From Spirochaetota bacterium (lineage in GTDB: Bacteria > Spirochaetota > Spirochaetia > DTKZ01): a DNA stretch of 39,342 nucleotides. How positions within the stretch are numbered: position 1 is the first letter of the stretch; every line of letters begins with the position of its first letter. Positions 14,325 through 21,976 of this stretch are shown here, in pieces. The stretch is taken from NCBI GenBank assembly GCA_026418195.1, contig JAOABU010000058.1:1-39342 (forward strand), read 5' to 3'. The notes under the pieces were generated by a model. The model did not search any database. It was not told the DNA's origin and saw only the letters and a list, made by a program, of their open reading frames with translations. Position numbers and translations under genes: made by a program.

Positions 14325-17300
14325 TTACCTCCTCTCCATCGTAACAGAGCGAACATCGCATCGTAGACACCGTTCGGCTTCGAGTCGAGCTTGTTCGCCG
14401 GAATACCCGAGATTGATTTCCATGAAGTTGCTGATCCGCTCAGCAGGAGGAATCTCCTTAGGTCGGTTCTGCGGGATCGATTCAGGATTGAACGGTATCT
14501 CATCTTTATAGAAGAACTTCACAAAGAGGCGATGGAATCGCTTTTCCTTCATGAGGTAGGTGTCTATCGATTCAGCAGCTTTCTTTGCTAATCCCATGGC
14601 TTCCGCTGCGGTGGCAGGACCGGTAACTGCATCTCCTCCCGCAAATATGTGTGAGGGGCCTGCGTTTAACGTGATAGGATCCGCTTTTACGGTACCGTCC
14701 TTATTCACCTTTACGCCGTAGGCTTTCAGGAACTCGGAATCTACCTTTTCTCCCACCGCAATCACCACTGTGTCACAGGGAATAATTTTTTTCTTTCCCG
14801 TGGGGATTGGTTTTCTTCTACCAGAAGAATCCACATCTCCTAATTCCATCTTTTCGATTTCCAGCCCCGTTACATGGCCCTTTTCTCCCAGAATCCGCTT
14901 GGGTGCCGAGAGGTATAGGAACTCGATTCCCTCTTCTTCTGCTCCTTTTAGTTCCTGCGGATTTGCCGGAAGAGCGTCCCTGTCTCTTCGGTATACGACG
15001 GTGACTTTGGAACCTAACCGAAGGGCTGTCCGAGCCACGTCAATCGCAACGTTCCCTCCCCCGATGATCACTACATGGTTTCCGAATCGTTTCACTTTGC
15101 CTAGGGCAAACTTTTCCAGGAGCTCATACCCGGGATGGACTCCTTTATGATCCTTGCCAGGAATCTCGAGGTCCATATCTTTCCCAGCTCCAACGGCAAC
15201 GAACACTGCGTCCGAATTTTCGTCGATTTCTTCCAGAGAAATATCCTTTCCTACCCGTGTGTTCATTCGGAACTTCACGCCGAGTTTTTTTAGCAGTGAG
15301 ATTTCTTTGTCCAGCACATCCTTGGGAAGTCGGTAATCGGGAATTCCGTACCGCATGATGCCTCCCGCTTTGGGATGATCGTCATACACGGTCACATCGT
15401 GTCCCAAGCGAACCAGGTAGAAGGCTGCCGTGAGTCCTGCTGGTCCTGCACCGATGATGGAGATCCGCTTGCCTGTTTTGGGTAATTTTTCTTTCAGTAG
15501 CTTGGCGTAGATTTCCCGTTCCTTACCCATCTTGTAGATTGTATCGGCTAGGTACCGATGAATCTCTCCCTGGTGAACAGGTTCATCGATGGTATCCCTA
15601 CGGCAACGCATCTGGCAGTGGAAGTGACAGATCCGACCAACCGTTCCAGGTAAGGGATTATCGCGAAGGGTGGTTTCGAACGCTTCCTCAAGTCTCCCTT
15701 CTTTCAGTAGCTGCAGGTACGCGGGGATGTTCATGTGAAGGGGACAACTGTTTTCGCAGAGAGCGATAAAGAGTTTCTCGCAAATTCCCGCATCGCATCG
15801 CTTGTCGTGGATATGGGCTAGGTATTCTTCCCGAAAGTAACTTAAAGTGGTAAGTATAGGATTGGCGCTCGTTTGCCCTAACCCGCACAGACTGGAATCT
15901 TTGATGATCTTTGCCAGTTCTTCTAGTTTTACCAGGTCCTCTTCCGTTCCTTCCCCTCGGGTGATGCGGGTAAGGATCTCTTGAGCTTGGGACAACCCTT
16001 CTCGACAGGGAGTACACTTTCCACAGGATTCGGAAGTAGTGAACTCTACAAAATACCGCGCCGTGTCCACCATACAGTTGTCGCTATCTAGGACCACCAT
16101 TCCTCCCGAACCCATGATGGCTCCCAAAGAGTTGAGAGACTCATAATCTACCGTTGAATTGAACAGGGTTGCGGGAATGCACCCTCCCGAAGGACCACCT
16201 GTCTGAACCGCCCGGATCTTTTTCTTTTTCCCGGCACCTTCACCCATGGTATACACGATCTGCTCCAAGGGGGTTCCCAAAGGTAGTTCCACCAAACCGG
16301 TATTCTTTACTTTTCCCACCAAAGAAAAGACTTTAGTTCCCGGGCTTCCGGTAGTGCCAATAGATGAAAACCAATCGGCACCTTTCGCGATAATGGCAGG
16401 AACGTTGCAGAGGGTTTCCACGTTGTTGATGGTAGTGGGTTTTCCATTGTAGCCCTTCTGGGCAGGAAAGGGAGGTCGAGGAACCGGTCTTCCAGCCTTC
16501 CCCTCAGCGGAGGCAATTAAAGCAGTCTCCTCACCGCAGACGAACGCTCCTGCACCTTCTACTAGTTCGATATCGAAACTGTAGCCGGAACCAAGGACAT
16601 CTTTTCCTAGTATACCGTACGTTCGAGCCTGCTCAACGGCAATGCGGAGTCGTTCTACGGCTAGAGGGTACTCGGCTCGTACGTAGATAAACCCTGTGTG
16701 CGCACCCATCGCGTACGCACCAATGATCATTCCTTCGATCAAGGCGTGGGGATCACTCTCAATTTCGTTCCGGTTCATGTAAGCACCAGGATCCCCTTCG
16801 TCTGCATTACACACGATGTACTTCTCGGGAGAGTTTTCCTGGCGCATCAATTCCCATTTCTTTCCGGTGGGGAAGCCGGCGCCTCCACGACCGCGGAGCC
16901 CGGAATCTTTGATTTCCTGAATGATACGGGCAGGAGTTAGTTGGAATAGGGCTTTTTCGAGGGAAGAGTACCCTCCAACGGCAAGGTACTCTTCGATATC
17001 GGTGGGATCGATCAACCCAGCATCCCGAAGAACTACCTTCTGTTGTCCTTTGAAAAAGGAAACTTCGTTCCATCGTGGAGTACCTGGGAAGCCTGCGCCA
17101 AACTGGATTTTCGATGTCAGGAAATCCCAATCTTCAATCTTGCATAAGGCTCTTCTTCGAAGGTATCCCTCATCCCCCTGCTGCACCGCTTTTAAGATTT
17201 TGGGCGCTTCCTTCTTCTCAACCCTGTGGAGGATAAGGAGAGGTTTGCCGGGGAGGTAAATGTTTACTAAAGGCTCTGCAGAACAGTACCCAAAACAGCC

Positions 17301-17498
17301 TGTTTTTTTTAACCGTACAGGTTTGGAACCATTGGTCCGGATCGCTTGCTCGAGAACCTTGAATAGCTCATCCGCACCGTTTCCTATTCCACAGGTTCCA
17401 TACCCAATAGCAATGTAGGCAGTATCGGGAAGTAGTTTCTTTCGTGCACTGGCTCGAACCGTTTCTAAGGTAGACTGGACAGTAGTGGAGTTATTCAT
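14325..17498 (-). CDS. hydB: HydB/NuoF-like subunit fused to a GltD/NfnB-like NAD(P)H oxidoreductase
   Basis: This unbroken 1057-residue protein joins two enzymes. Residues of about 25-110 form a thioredoxin-like [2Fe-2S] domain (TCGIGNGA, GCFGYC). About 130-560 form the NuoF domain with RGRGGAGFPTGKKW (FMN/NAD site), GAGAFVCGEETALIAS, an SLBB-like region and the [4Fe-4S] motif SCGKCTPC plus SSLCGLGQ. From about 567 a GltD-like part begins: Cys-rich CDAGIC...CENSCPLHMNIP and GRICHFHCQMRC, FAD motif IIGAGPAGLTAAF (about 677), second nucleotide motif IIGGGNVAIDVA with VVYRRDRDALPA (about 808-840), and a C-terminal FAGGDAVTGPATAAEAM followed by EAERCLRC. The usual C-terminal ferredoxin domain of HydB appears replaced. 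The YRR signature suggests NADP(H). It overlaps the upstream NuoE-like gene by 8 nt. Confidence 0.93.
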   Translation of the reverse strand: MNNSTTVQSTLETVRASARKKLLPDTAYIAIGYGTCGIGNGADELFKVLEQAIRTNGSKPVRLKKTGCFGYCSAEPLVNIYLPGKPLLILHRVEKKEAPKILKAVQQGDEGYLRRRALCKIEDWDFLTSKIQFGAGFPGTPRWNEVSFFKGQQKVVLRDAGLIDPTDIEEYLAVGGYSSLEKALFQLTPARIIQEIKDSGLRGRGGAGFPTGKKWELMRQENSPEKYIVCNADEGDPGAYMNRNEIESDPHALIEGMIIGAYAMGAHTGFIYVRAEYPLAVERLRIAVEQARTYGILGKDVLGSGYSFDIELVEGAGAFVCGEETALIASAEGKAGRPVPRPPFPAQKGYNGKPTTINNVETLCNVPAIIAKGADWFSSIGTTGSPGTKVFSLVGKVKNTGLVELPLGTPLEQIVYTMGEGAGKKKKIRAVQTGGPSGGCIPATLFNSTVDYESLNSLGAIMGSGGMVVLDSDNCMVDTARYFVEFTTSESCGKCTPCREGLSQAQEILTRITRGEGTEEDLVKLEELAKIIKDSSLCGLGQTSANPILTTLSYFREEYLAHIHDKRCDAGICEKLFIALCENSCPLHMNIPAYLQLLKEGRLEEAFETTLRDNPLPGTVGRICHFHCQMRCRRDTIDEPVHQGEIHRYLADTIYKMGKEREIYAKLLKEKLPKTGKRISIIGAGPAGLTAAFYLVRLGHDVTVYDDHPKAGGIMRYGIPDYRLPKDVLDKEISLLKKLGVKFRMNTRVGKDISLEEIDENSDAVFVAVGAGKDMDLEIPGKDHKGVHPGYELLEKFALGKVKRFGNHVVIIGGGNVAIDVARTALRLGSKVTVVYRRDRDALPANPQELKGAEEEGIEFLYLSAPKRILGEKGHVTGLEIEKMELGDVDSSGRRKPIPTGKKKIIPCDTVVIAVGEKVDSEFLKAYGVKVNKDGTVKADPITLNAGPSHIFAGGDAVTGPATAAEAMGLAKKAAESIDTYLMKEKRFHRLFVKFFYKDEIPFNPESIPQNRPKEIPPAERISNFMEINLGYSGEQARLEAERCLRCDVRSVTMERR

Positions 17499-18015
17499 GT
17501 TTCTTCCCCCCTTTGGCCAGTTTTTCGATGATTCCCTTCATCCGAGCGGTAGTCATTCGACTGTAGATGACCCCATCGATAGAAACTACCGGTGCCAAAG
17601 CGCATTGACCAAAACACGCAACTGTTTTGATCGTGAACTTCTTGTCTTTGGTAGTGAAGGTATTTTCGCCAGTCTCCAGAAATGCTGAACCATCTAGCAG
17701 GCAAGATAGATCTTCCAGAAGGACTCTGGATCCCCGAGTATGGCATGCAGTACCCCTGCAGACAAGGATGATATGCTCTCCCTGGGGCTGCAGGTTGAAG
17801 AAGGAGTAGAAGGTTGCCAGGCTATAGATGCGCGAGAGGGGTGTGCCTGTGTGCTTGCTGATGAGTTGCAGGGTTTCTTCGGGTAGATACTTGTGTGGAT
17901 TCGATTCCTGGACGGTTTCCAGGATCCCCAGTAAAGCACCCGGCTTGCCTTGGAATCGGTTGATAATTTCGAGGATCTGCTGTTCCGAAGCTGCCGGCAT
18001 CACGGATGTGTTCAT
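17491..18015 (-). CDS. hydC: NuoE/HydC-like [2Fe-2S] subunit of the hydrogenase complex
   Basis: The 174-residue protein matches the NuoE 24-kDa family. It has an N-terminal helical region (ILEIINRFQGKPGALLGILETVQE), YLPEETLQLISKHTGTPLSRIYSLATFYSFF, and a thioredoxin-like domain with the four [2Fe-2S] ligands in CRGTAC and CFGQC. It passes electrons between the NuoF flavin and HydA. The ATG at 18015 is chosen because GGAGG lies 4 nt upstream; an upstream in-frame ATG at 18075 would coincide with the predicted transcription start. It is the first gene of the three-gene hydrogenase operon and overlaps the next gene by 8 nt. Confidence 0.94.
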   Translation of the reverse strand: MNTSVMPAASEQQILEIINRFQGKPGALLGILETVQESNPHKYLPEETLQLISKHTGTPLSRIYSLATFYSFFNLQPQGEHIILVCRGTACHTRGSRVLLEDLSCLLDGSAFLETGENTFTTKDKKFTIKTVACFGQCALAPVVSIDGVIYSRMTTARMKGIIEKLAKGGKKHE

Positions 18016-18083
18016 AAAACCTCCATGTACGGCTAAGTCTTCGTTGTCGAATCCCTCGGTTGTGGTACGCAGCAACGATTTTT

Positions 18084-18111
18084 ATTGTATCTGTAGTACA
18101 TTCTATGTCTA
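18084..18111 (-). promoter_or_regulatory. Promoter of the hydrogenase operon
   Basis: On the minus strand TAGACA (18106-18111) and TACAAT (18084-18089) are spaced by 16 nt. The predicted start near 18077 gives a leader of about 60 nt before the ATG at 18015. One of three direct repeats overlaps the -35 box. Confidence 0.6.
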
Positions 18112-18171
18112 GATTTTTATTTTGTGAAGATCTTTTTTTATTCTATGTGAATAATTTTCGATTCTATGTGA
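18101..18171. repeat. Three direct repeats TTCTATGTSW upstream of the hydrogenase operon
   Basis: TTCTATGTCT at 18101-18110, TTCTATGTGA at 18141-18150 and TTCTATGTGA at 18162-18171 share the core TTCTATGT in the same orientation. Start-to-start distances are 40 and 21 nt, close to four and two helical turns. The sites therefore lie on roughly one face of the DNA, and the proximal one overlaps the -35 box. This looks like tandem binding sites for a regulator of the hydrogenase operon or of the divergent ABC gene. Confidence 0.55.
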
Positions 18172-18246
18172 TATTTATCTCTTATTAATTTAAATTCGAG
18201 ATAAAAAGTGAAAAAAATACAAGTATGTAGAGACTTCCATTTCCCC

Positions 18247-18276
18247 TTGTGTTTCACCCTCCTGTTTTCCTATAAT
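18247..18276 (+). promoter_or_regulatory. Promoter of the ModF-like gene
   Basis: A perfect -10 TATAAT (18271-18276) lies 18 nt after TTGTGT (18247-18252). It ends only 8 nt before the ATG at 18285, so the transcript should begin at or within 1-2 nt of the start codon. No Shine-Dalgarno sequence is present. Confidence 0.65.
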
Positions 18277-18284
18277 CCTCTTCC

Positions 18285-19931
18285 ATGTATTCCCATCCAG
18301 ACATCCTCGTGCAAAGCCTCCATTGTGACATTTGGGCCAAGGATGCCTTTGGTCCTTCGTCCTGGGGTCTTCCGTTCGGCCCTGAACCGGTATTAAAGGA
18401 CTTTTCCTGGACCTGGCACTCAGGAGAGGTCTGGGCGATTCTCGGCTCCAGCACTAGCGGTAAGGATGCTCTTGCCTATGCTCTCGTGGGACAGGCCGTT
18501 GTTCGCCCTCGGCAAGGGGAGGGTTCCTGGGTAAACAGATTCAGAGAAAATGGAGGGAAGGGTATTGTCTTTTCCTTCGAAGAAGCGGAAAAAGCTTTAC
18601 GGTATTCTTTTCGTTTCGATGAGAGTGATTTCGTGGATGGGGGGCAACATCCTGGCCTCACGGTAGAAAGATTCCTGGAAATCGAGAAGGATCGATCTAT
18701 CGCGACGCGTACTCAGCATGGAATTAGGGATCTTTCCCTCCTCTGGGATGAACTTGGGTTAGAATCCTTACGAAATCGAGGCCTGAAATATCTTTCTACG
18801 GGTGAACTCCGCAAGGTGCTCCTGTTTAAAGCCCTGATAGAATATCCTTCTCTCCTCATCTGCGTAGATCTCTGGGAAGGATTGGATATCCAAGCCAGAC
18901 AAGAGGTGACTCACTTTTTTCAGAGAATGATCACGGATCAGGAGGTATTACCGGAACCTGCCTATACTTCTAGGGAATCTTCCAAAGGGAACATTCTAAA
19001 ACTCGATTCATTCCCAGCGGTGCTTTTTCTCTGCGATCGGGAGGATCAAATTCTGCCCTCGGTTACTCATGTTCTTCGATTGAAGGATGGAAGGGTAGAA
19101 CAGATTGATCCGTTGAAAAAGAATAGGACGGTTCAAGCCATACCCGAGTTTAGCTACTCTACGATAGGCTCGGTTCCTGTCAAACGCCCGTTGAACGAAC
19201 CATGCTTGATCCATATGAAGAATGTTCGCGTGGTGTATGAGGATCGTGTAGTGTTCGATGGTTTCGATTTTGAATTGTATGCAGGAGAGCACTGCTTCAT
19301 TCAGGGGCCCAATGGATGTGGAAAATCTACCCTAGTGAAACTGATCACGGGGGATCATCCCCAGGGATGGGTGAACGAGATCGAGGTGGCAGGTATCAAG
19401 CGAACCCTAGGGGAAAGGATGCAGGATATACGGATGCAAACCAGTCTGGTTTCTCATGAATTGCATCGGTCCTTTCTTTCATTGGAGGATATTTCAATCC
19501 TTGAGGTGGTTCTTTCAGGATTTTTCGCAACTGTGGGCGTCTATGAACCGGTAGGAGAGGAACGAATCGCAGAGGCACAAGAAGCTCTTCGGTTATGTGG
19601 ACTGTCCGGGTATGAGAATAGAATGTTTCGAGAACTACCTTGGGGGATCCAGCGCTTGGTGTTAGCAGCAAGAGCTTTTGTTCGGCGTCCTCCCCTGATG
19701 ATTCTAGATGAACCGTGCACCGGTTTGGACGAGGAGCACAGGGAGATACTCCTAAGAACCCTCGAACGGATCGCTGAAGAATCGCAACCTTTAGGCAGAC
19801 CTACGATCCTGTTGGTCTCCCATGACCCAAAGGAGCGGTTATCCTGCATAAAGGCACACCTCCTTTTCTATCAGGATGGATATACGCGGAATGGGCAACC
19901 TCAATACCGGTGGAAGATGTATAGAGGGTAA
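18285..19931 (+). CDS. modF: ModF-like tandem ABC ATPase
   Basis: The 548-residue soluble protein holds two ABC ATPase domains and no membrane segment. The N-terminal domain is degenerate: Walker A reads GSSTSGKD (Asp in place of Ser/Thr), the signature is LSTGELRKVLL, and the Walker B aspartate is followed by Leu instead of the catalytic Glu (LLICVDLWEGLD). The C-terminal domain is canonical with GPNGCGKST, LPWGIQRLVLAARA and MILDEPCTGLDEEH, and its ITGDHPQG segment and the FATVGVYEPV stretch resemble E. coli ModF. ModF-type proteins are linked to molybdate genes in some bacteria, but their role is unclear and no modABC genes occur here. It is divergent from the hydrogenase operon. Confidence in the family is higher than in any molybdate function. 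Confidence 0.8.
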   Translation: MYSHPDILVQSLHCDIWAKDAFGPSSWGLPFGPEPVLKDFSWTWHSGEVWAILGSSTSGKDALAYALVGQAVVRPRQGEGSWVNRFRENGGKGIVFSFEEAEKALRYSFRFDESDFVDGGQHPGLTVERFLEIEKDRSIATRTQHGIRDLSLLWDELGLESLRNRGLKYLSTGELRKVLLFKALIEYPSLLICVDLWEGLDIQARQEVTHFFQRMITDQEVLPEPAYTSRESSKGNILKLDSFPAVLFLCDREDQILPSVTHVLRLKDGRVEQIDPLKKNRTVQAIPEFSYSTIGSVPVKRPLNEPCLIHMKNVRVVYEDRVVFDGFDFELYAGEHCFIQGPNGCGKSTLVKLITGDHPQGWVNEIEVAGIKRTLGERMQDIRMQTSLVSHELHRSFLSLEDISILEVVLSGFFATVGVYEPVGEERIAEAQEALRLCGLSGYENRMFRELPWGIQRLVLAARAFVRRPPLMILDEPCTGLDEEHREILLRTLERIAEESQPLGRPTILLVSHDPKERLSCIKAHLLFYQDGYTRNGQPQYRWKMYRG

Positions 19932-19943
19932 CCTCTTTGTTTC
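19923..19943 (+). terminator. Short terminator-like hairpin overlapping the ModF-like stop
   Basis: AGAGG (19923-19927) and CCTCT (19932-19936) form a 5-bp stem with a 4-nt loop, followed by TTGTTTC. The stem overlaps the stop codon, and its shortness makes this a weak call. Confidence 0.35.
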
Positions 19944-20004
19944 ATCGTTGATATTTCTTCTTGTTTCAGTTTTGCAACATTGTTTTTTCCTATGTTCATT
20001 CAAA

Positions 20005-20033
20005 TTGGCGAAAACCCATAAACCAGTTACGAT
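20005..20033 (+). promoter_or_regulatory. Candidate promoter of the aldolase/TRAP operon
   Basis: TTGGCG (20005-20010) and TACGAT (20028-20033) have a 17-nt spacer. A second candidate is the extended -10 TGG-TATGAT at 20114-20122, which has no well-spaced -35. The 240-nt gap after the ModF-like gene must hold the operon promoter, but the sequence does not decide which is used. Confidence 0.35.
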
Positions 20034-20171
20034 GGATGCATAGCTCTTTTCCCATTATAGAATTGAAGTTGCTTTGTTTTTTGAATCCTTGAACGGGGGC
20101 CTGGAGCTATTCCTGGTATGATCCTTGCTTATCTAGAAGGTATAACGAACTTGAAGGAAGGAGTTTTTTCA

Positions 20172-20939
20172 ATGAAAAGTAATCTAAAAGAACGTCTACG
20201 GAAAGGTGAAAACCTTCTAGGTACTATGATCACCGTATTCGAGAATCCCGAACTAGTGAAAATGCTAAAGGTTTGTGGGTTCGATTTCTTCATTGTAGAT
20301 TGCGAGCATGGATCCTTCGACTACAGCCAGGTAGCCCTCATGTTTGCTATGGCTAGGGAATGCGGGATTCCACCTATGATCCGCATACCCGAAGCGAGGC
20401 GGGAAGTGGTGTTAAAGTCCATGGAGATGGGTGCGGCAGGAATCCTATTACCCCAGGTCGAATCCATTCAACAAGCAAAAGACCTGATCATGTACTCCAA
20501 GTATGCACCTATGGGGAACCGGGGAGTAGCCCTCATGCGAGCCCATACGGGATGGGAAAAAACCCCTCCTGCTTCCGAATACATGGCCCAACAGAATGCG
20601 GATAGCATCTTGATGGCTCAGATCGAGTCTCCTGCGGGAGTGGCGATTGTGGATCAATTGATAGCCCTGGATGGGATTGATGTACTTTTTGTAGGCCCCA
20701 ACGATCTTACCCAGAGTCTAGGGATTCTGGGACAGAAAGAGCATCCAAAGTTCCTCGAAGCAATGGAGAAAATCATTACGGCTGCGAAACGAGCGGGGAA
20801 ATTCTCGGGAATCCATTTGATGAGCACAGAAGAATTGAAACCCTGGATTGCAAAAGGAATGAGTTGTAACCTCTGGTCCAACGACGTGAACATGCTGATG
20901 AGCGCTGCTCGTGAGGGAATTGCTCAGCTGAAAAAATAA
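20172..20939 (+). CDS. HpcH/HpaI aldolase family protein
   Basis: The 255-residue protein is a class II pyruvate-type aldolase of the HpcH/HpaI family. Marks are FFIVDCEHGSFDYSQV (catalytic His region), PPMIRIPE, GILLPQVESIQQA, LMAQIESPAGV (metal-ligand Glu) and FVGPNDLTQSLG (metal-ligand Asp). Members cleave 2-keto-3-deoxy sugar acids, or 4-hydroxy-2-oxo acids, into pyruvate plus an aldehyde such as tartronate semialdehyde. The ATG at 20172 is preferred over the in-frame ATG at 20118 because GGAAGGAG lies 8 nt upstream and the resulting length is normal. It opens an operon with a D-2-hydroxyacid dehydrogenase and a DctP-Q-M TRAP system, which fits uptake and cleavage of a sugar acid. Confidence 0.92.
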   Translation: MKSNLKERLRKGENLLGTMITVFENPELVKMLKVCGFDFFIVDCEHGSFDYSQVALMFAMARECGIPPMIRIPEARREVVLKSMEMGAAGILLPQVESIQQAKDLIMYSKYAPMGNRGVALMRAHTGWEKTPPASEYMAQQNADSILMAQIESPAGVAIVDQLIALDGIDVLFVGPNDLTQSLGILGQKEHPKFLEAMEKIITAAKRAGKFSGIHLMSTEELKPWIAKGMSCNLWSNDVNMLMSAAREGIAQLKK

Positions 20940-20951
20940 CGGAGAAACAAG

Positions 20952-21914
20952 ATGGGATACACGGTTTTGATACCACAGGACATTGTGGAAGAAGGAAAGA
21001 AGTACCTTCGAGACCGAGGGTACACGATCAAAATGGGTTCGGGAGCTACGGTAGAGGCCATCAAGAAAGACGTGGTGGACTGCGATGCTATTTTGGCAAG
21101 AACCGCTCCATTTCCCCGAGAAGTGATCGAAGCTGCTCCAAGACTAAAGGTGATCGGTCGTCATGGGGTAGGGGTGGATAATATCGATGTAGAAGCTTGC
21201 ACGGAGAGGGGGATTTGGGTTACCTATGCTCCGGAATCCAACGCAAGTTCGGTAGCGGAATACACCATTGGAATGATCGTGGCCTTGGCTAGAAATTTCG
21301 TTCGGGGAGACAAGGCTACACGCTCCAACGACTGGGAGTTCCGGAATCGGGTGAAAGGATCGGATCTGGCGGGAAAAACTTTGGGAGTGATCGGAGCAGG
21401 CCGAGTAGGTTCCTTGGTAGCCAAGAAGGCTCGATTTGGTTTAGAGATGGAAATTCTTGCCTACGATCCCTACATAAAAGAAATCAAAGGGCTCCCGGAG
21501 GCAACCCTAGTTTCAGAGCTGGAACATGTATTCCGGACTGCTGATTTCGTAAGCCTCCATCTACCCGCAACGAAGGAAACCCGTGGCCTGATCGGCAAGA
21601 AGTATTTCGACCTCATGAAACCTACTGCGTACCTGATCAATGCCGCCCGCGGAGATGTAGTGGTGGAGAAAGACCTGTACGAAGCATTGAAAGCAGGGAG
21701 GATCGCAGGGGCTGGGTTGGATGTGTTCGATCCAGAACCTCCCAAGCCAGACAACCCTCTCTTTACCTTGGAGAATGTAATTTTAAGCCCTCACAATGCC
21801 GCCTTGACCACCGAGTGCATGACCCGAATGGCCCTGCATGCCGCTATGGGGATTGACGACGTGTTGTCGGGTCGACGACCCAAATGGCCTGTGAATGAAC
21901 CAAAGAGAAAGTGA
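20952..21914 (+). CDS. D-2-hydroxyacid dehydrogenase (SerA/GhrB-like)
   Basis: The 320-residue NAD-dependent dehydrogenase has catalytic-domain features LKVIGRHGVGVDNID and SNASSVAEYTIGMIVALARNF, the nucleotide motif LGVIGAGRVGS, INAARGDVV with the catalytic Arg, GLDVFDPEPP with the catalytic Glu, and SPHNAAL with the catalytic His. It lacks the ACT domain of full-length phosphoglycerate dehydrogenases. Likely reactions are reduction of hydroxypyruvate, glyoxylate or another 2-keto acid. It lies 12 nt after the aldolase gene, so it probably handles the aldehyde-derived or keto-acid product. Confidence 0.92.
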   Translation: MGYTVLIPQDIVEEGKKYLRDRGYTIKMGSGATVEAIKKDVVDCDAILARTAPFPREVIEAAPRLKVIGRHGVGVDNIDVEACTERGIWVTYAPESNASSVAEYTIGMIVALARNFVRGDKATRSNDWEFRNRVKGSDLAGKTLGVIGAGRVGSLVAKKARFGLEMEILAYDPYIKEIKGLPEATLVSELEHVFRTADFVSLHLPATKETRGLIGKKYFDLMKPTAYLINAARGDVVVEKDLYEALKAGRIAGAGLDVFDPEPPKPDNPLFTLENVILSPHNAALTTECMTRMALHAAMGIDDVLSGRRPKWPVNEPKRK

Positions 21915-21923
21915 TGGGCGCGG

Positions 21924-21945
21924 GAGCTAACCGAGCCGTTGGCTC
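21924..21945 (+). other. Intercistronic hairpin before dctP
   Basis: GAGCTAAC and GTTGGCTC pair at 8 positions counting one G-U type mismatch, with a 6-nt loop. No T-run follows. It sits 30 nt before the binding-protein gene and may stabilise its mRNA. Confidence 0.35.
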
Positions 21946-21976
21946 AAATCAATAGAGATTCAAGGGAGGTAGGTAG

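Noticed and set aside
14321-14503. N-terminal extension of HydA to 674 residues
   Set aside because: The extension overlaps the end of the NuoF-GltD gene in another frame, and the ATG at 14320 has a strong ribosome binding site at 7 nt.
18121-18160. Rex (NADH-sensing repressor) operator at the hydrogenase promoter
   Set aside because: TTTTGTGAA and TATGTGAA occur, but no inverted TTCACAA arm pairs with them, so a full Rex palindrome is not present.
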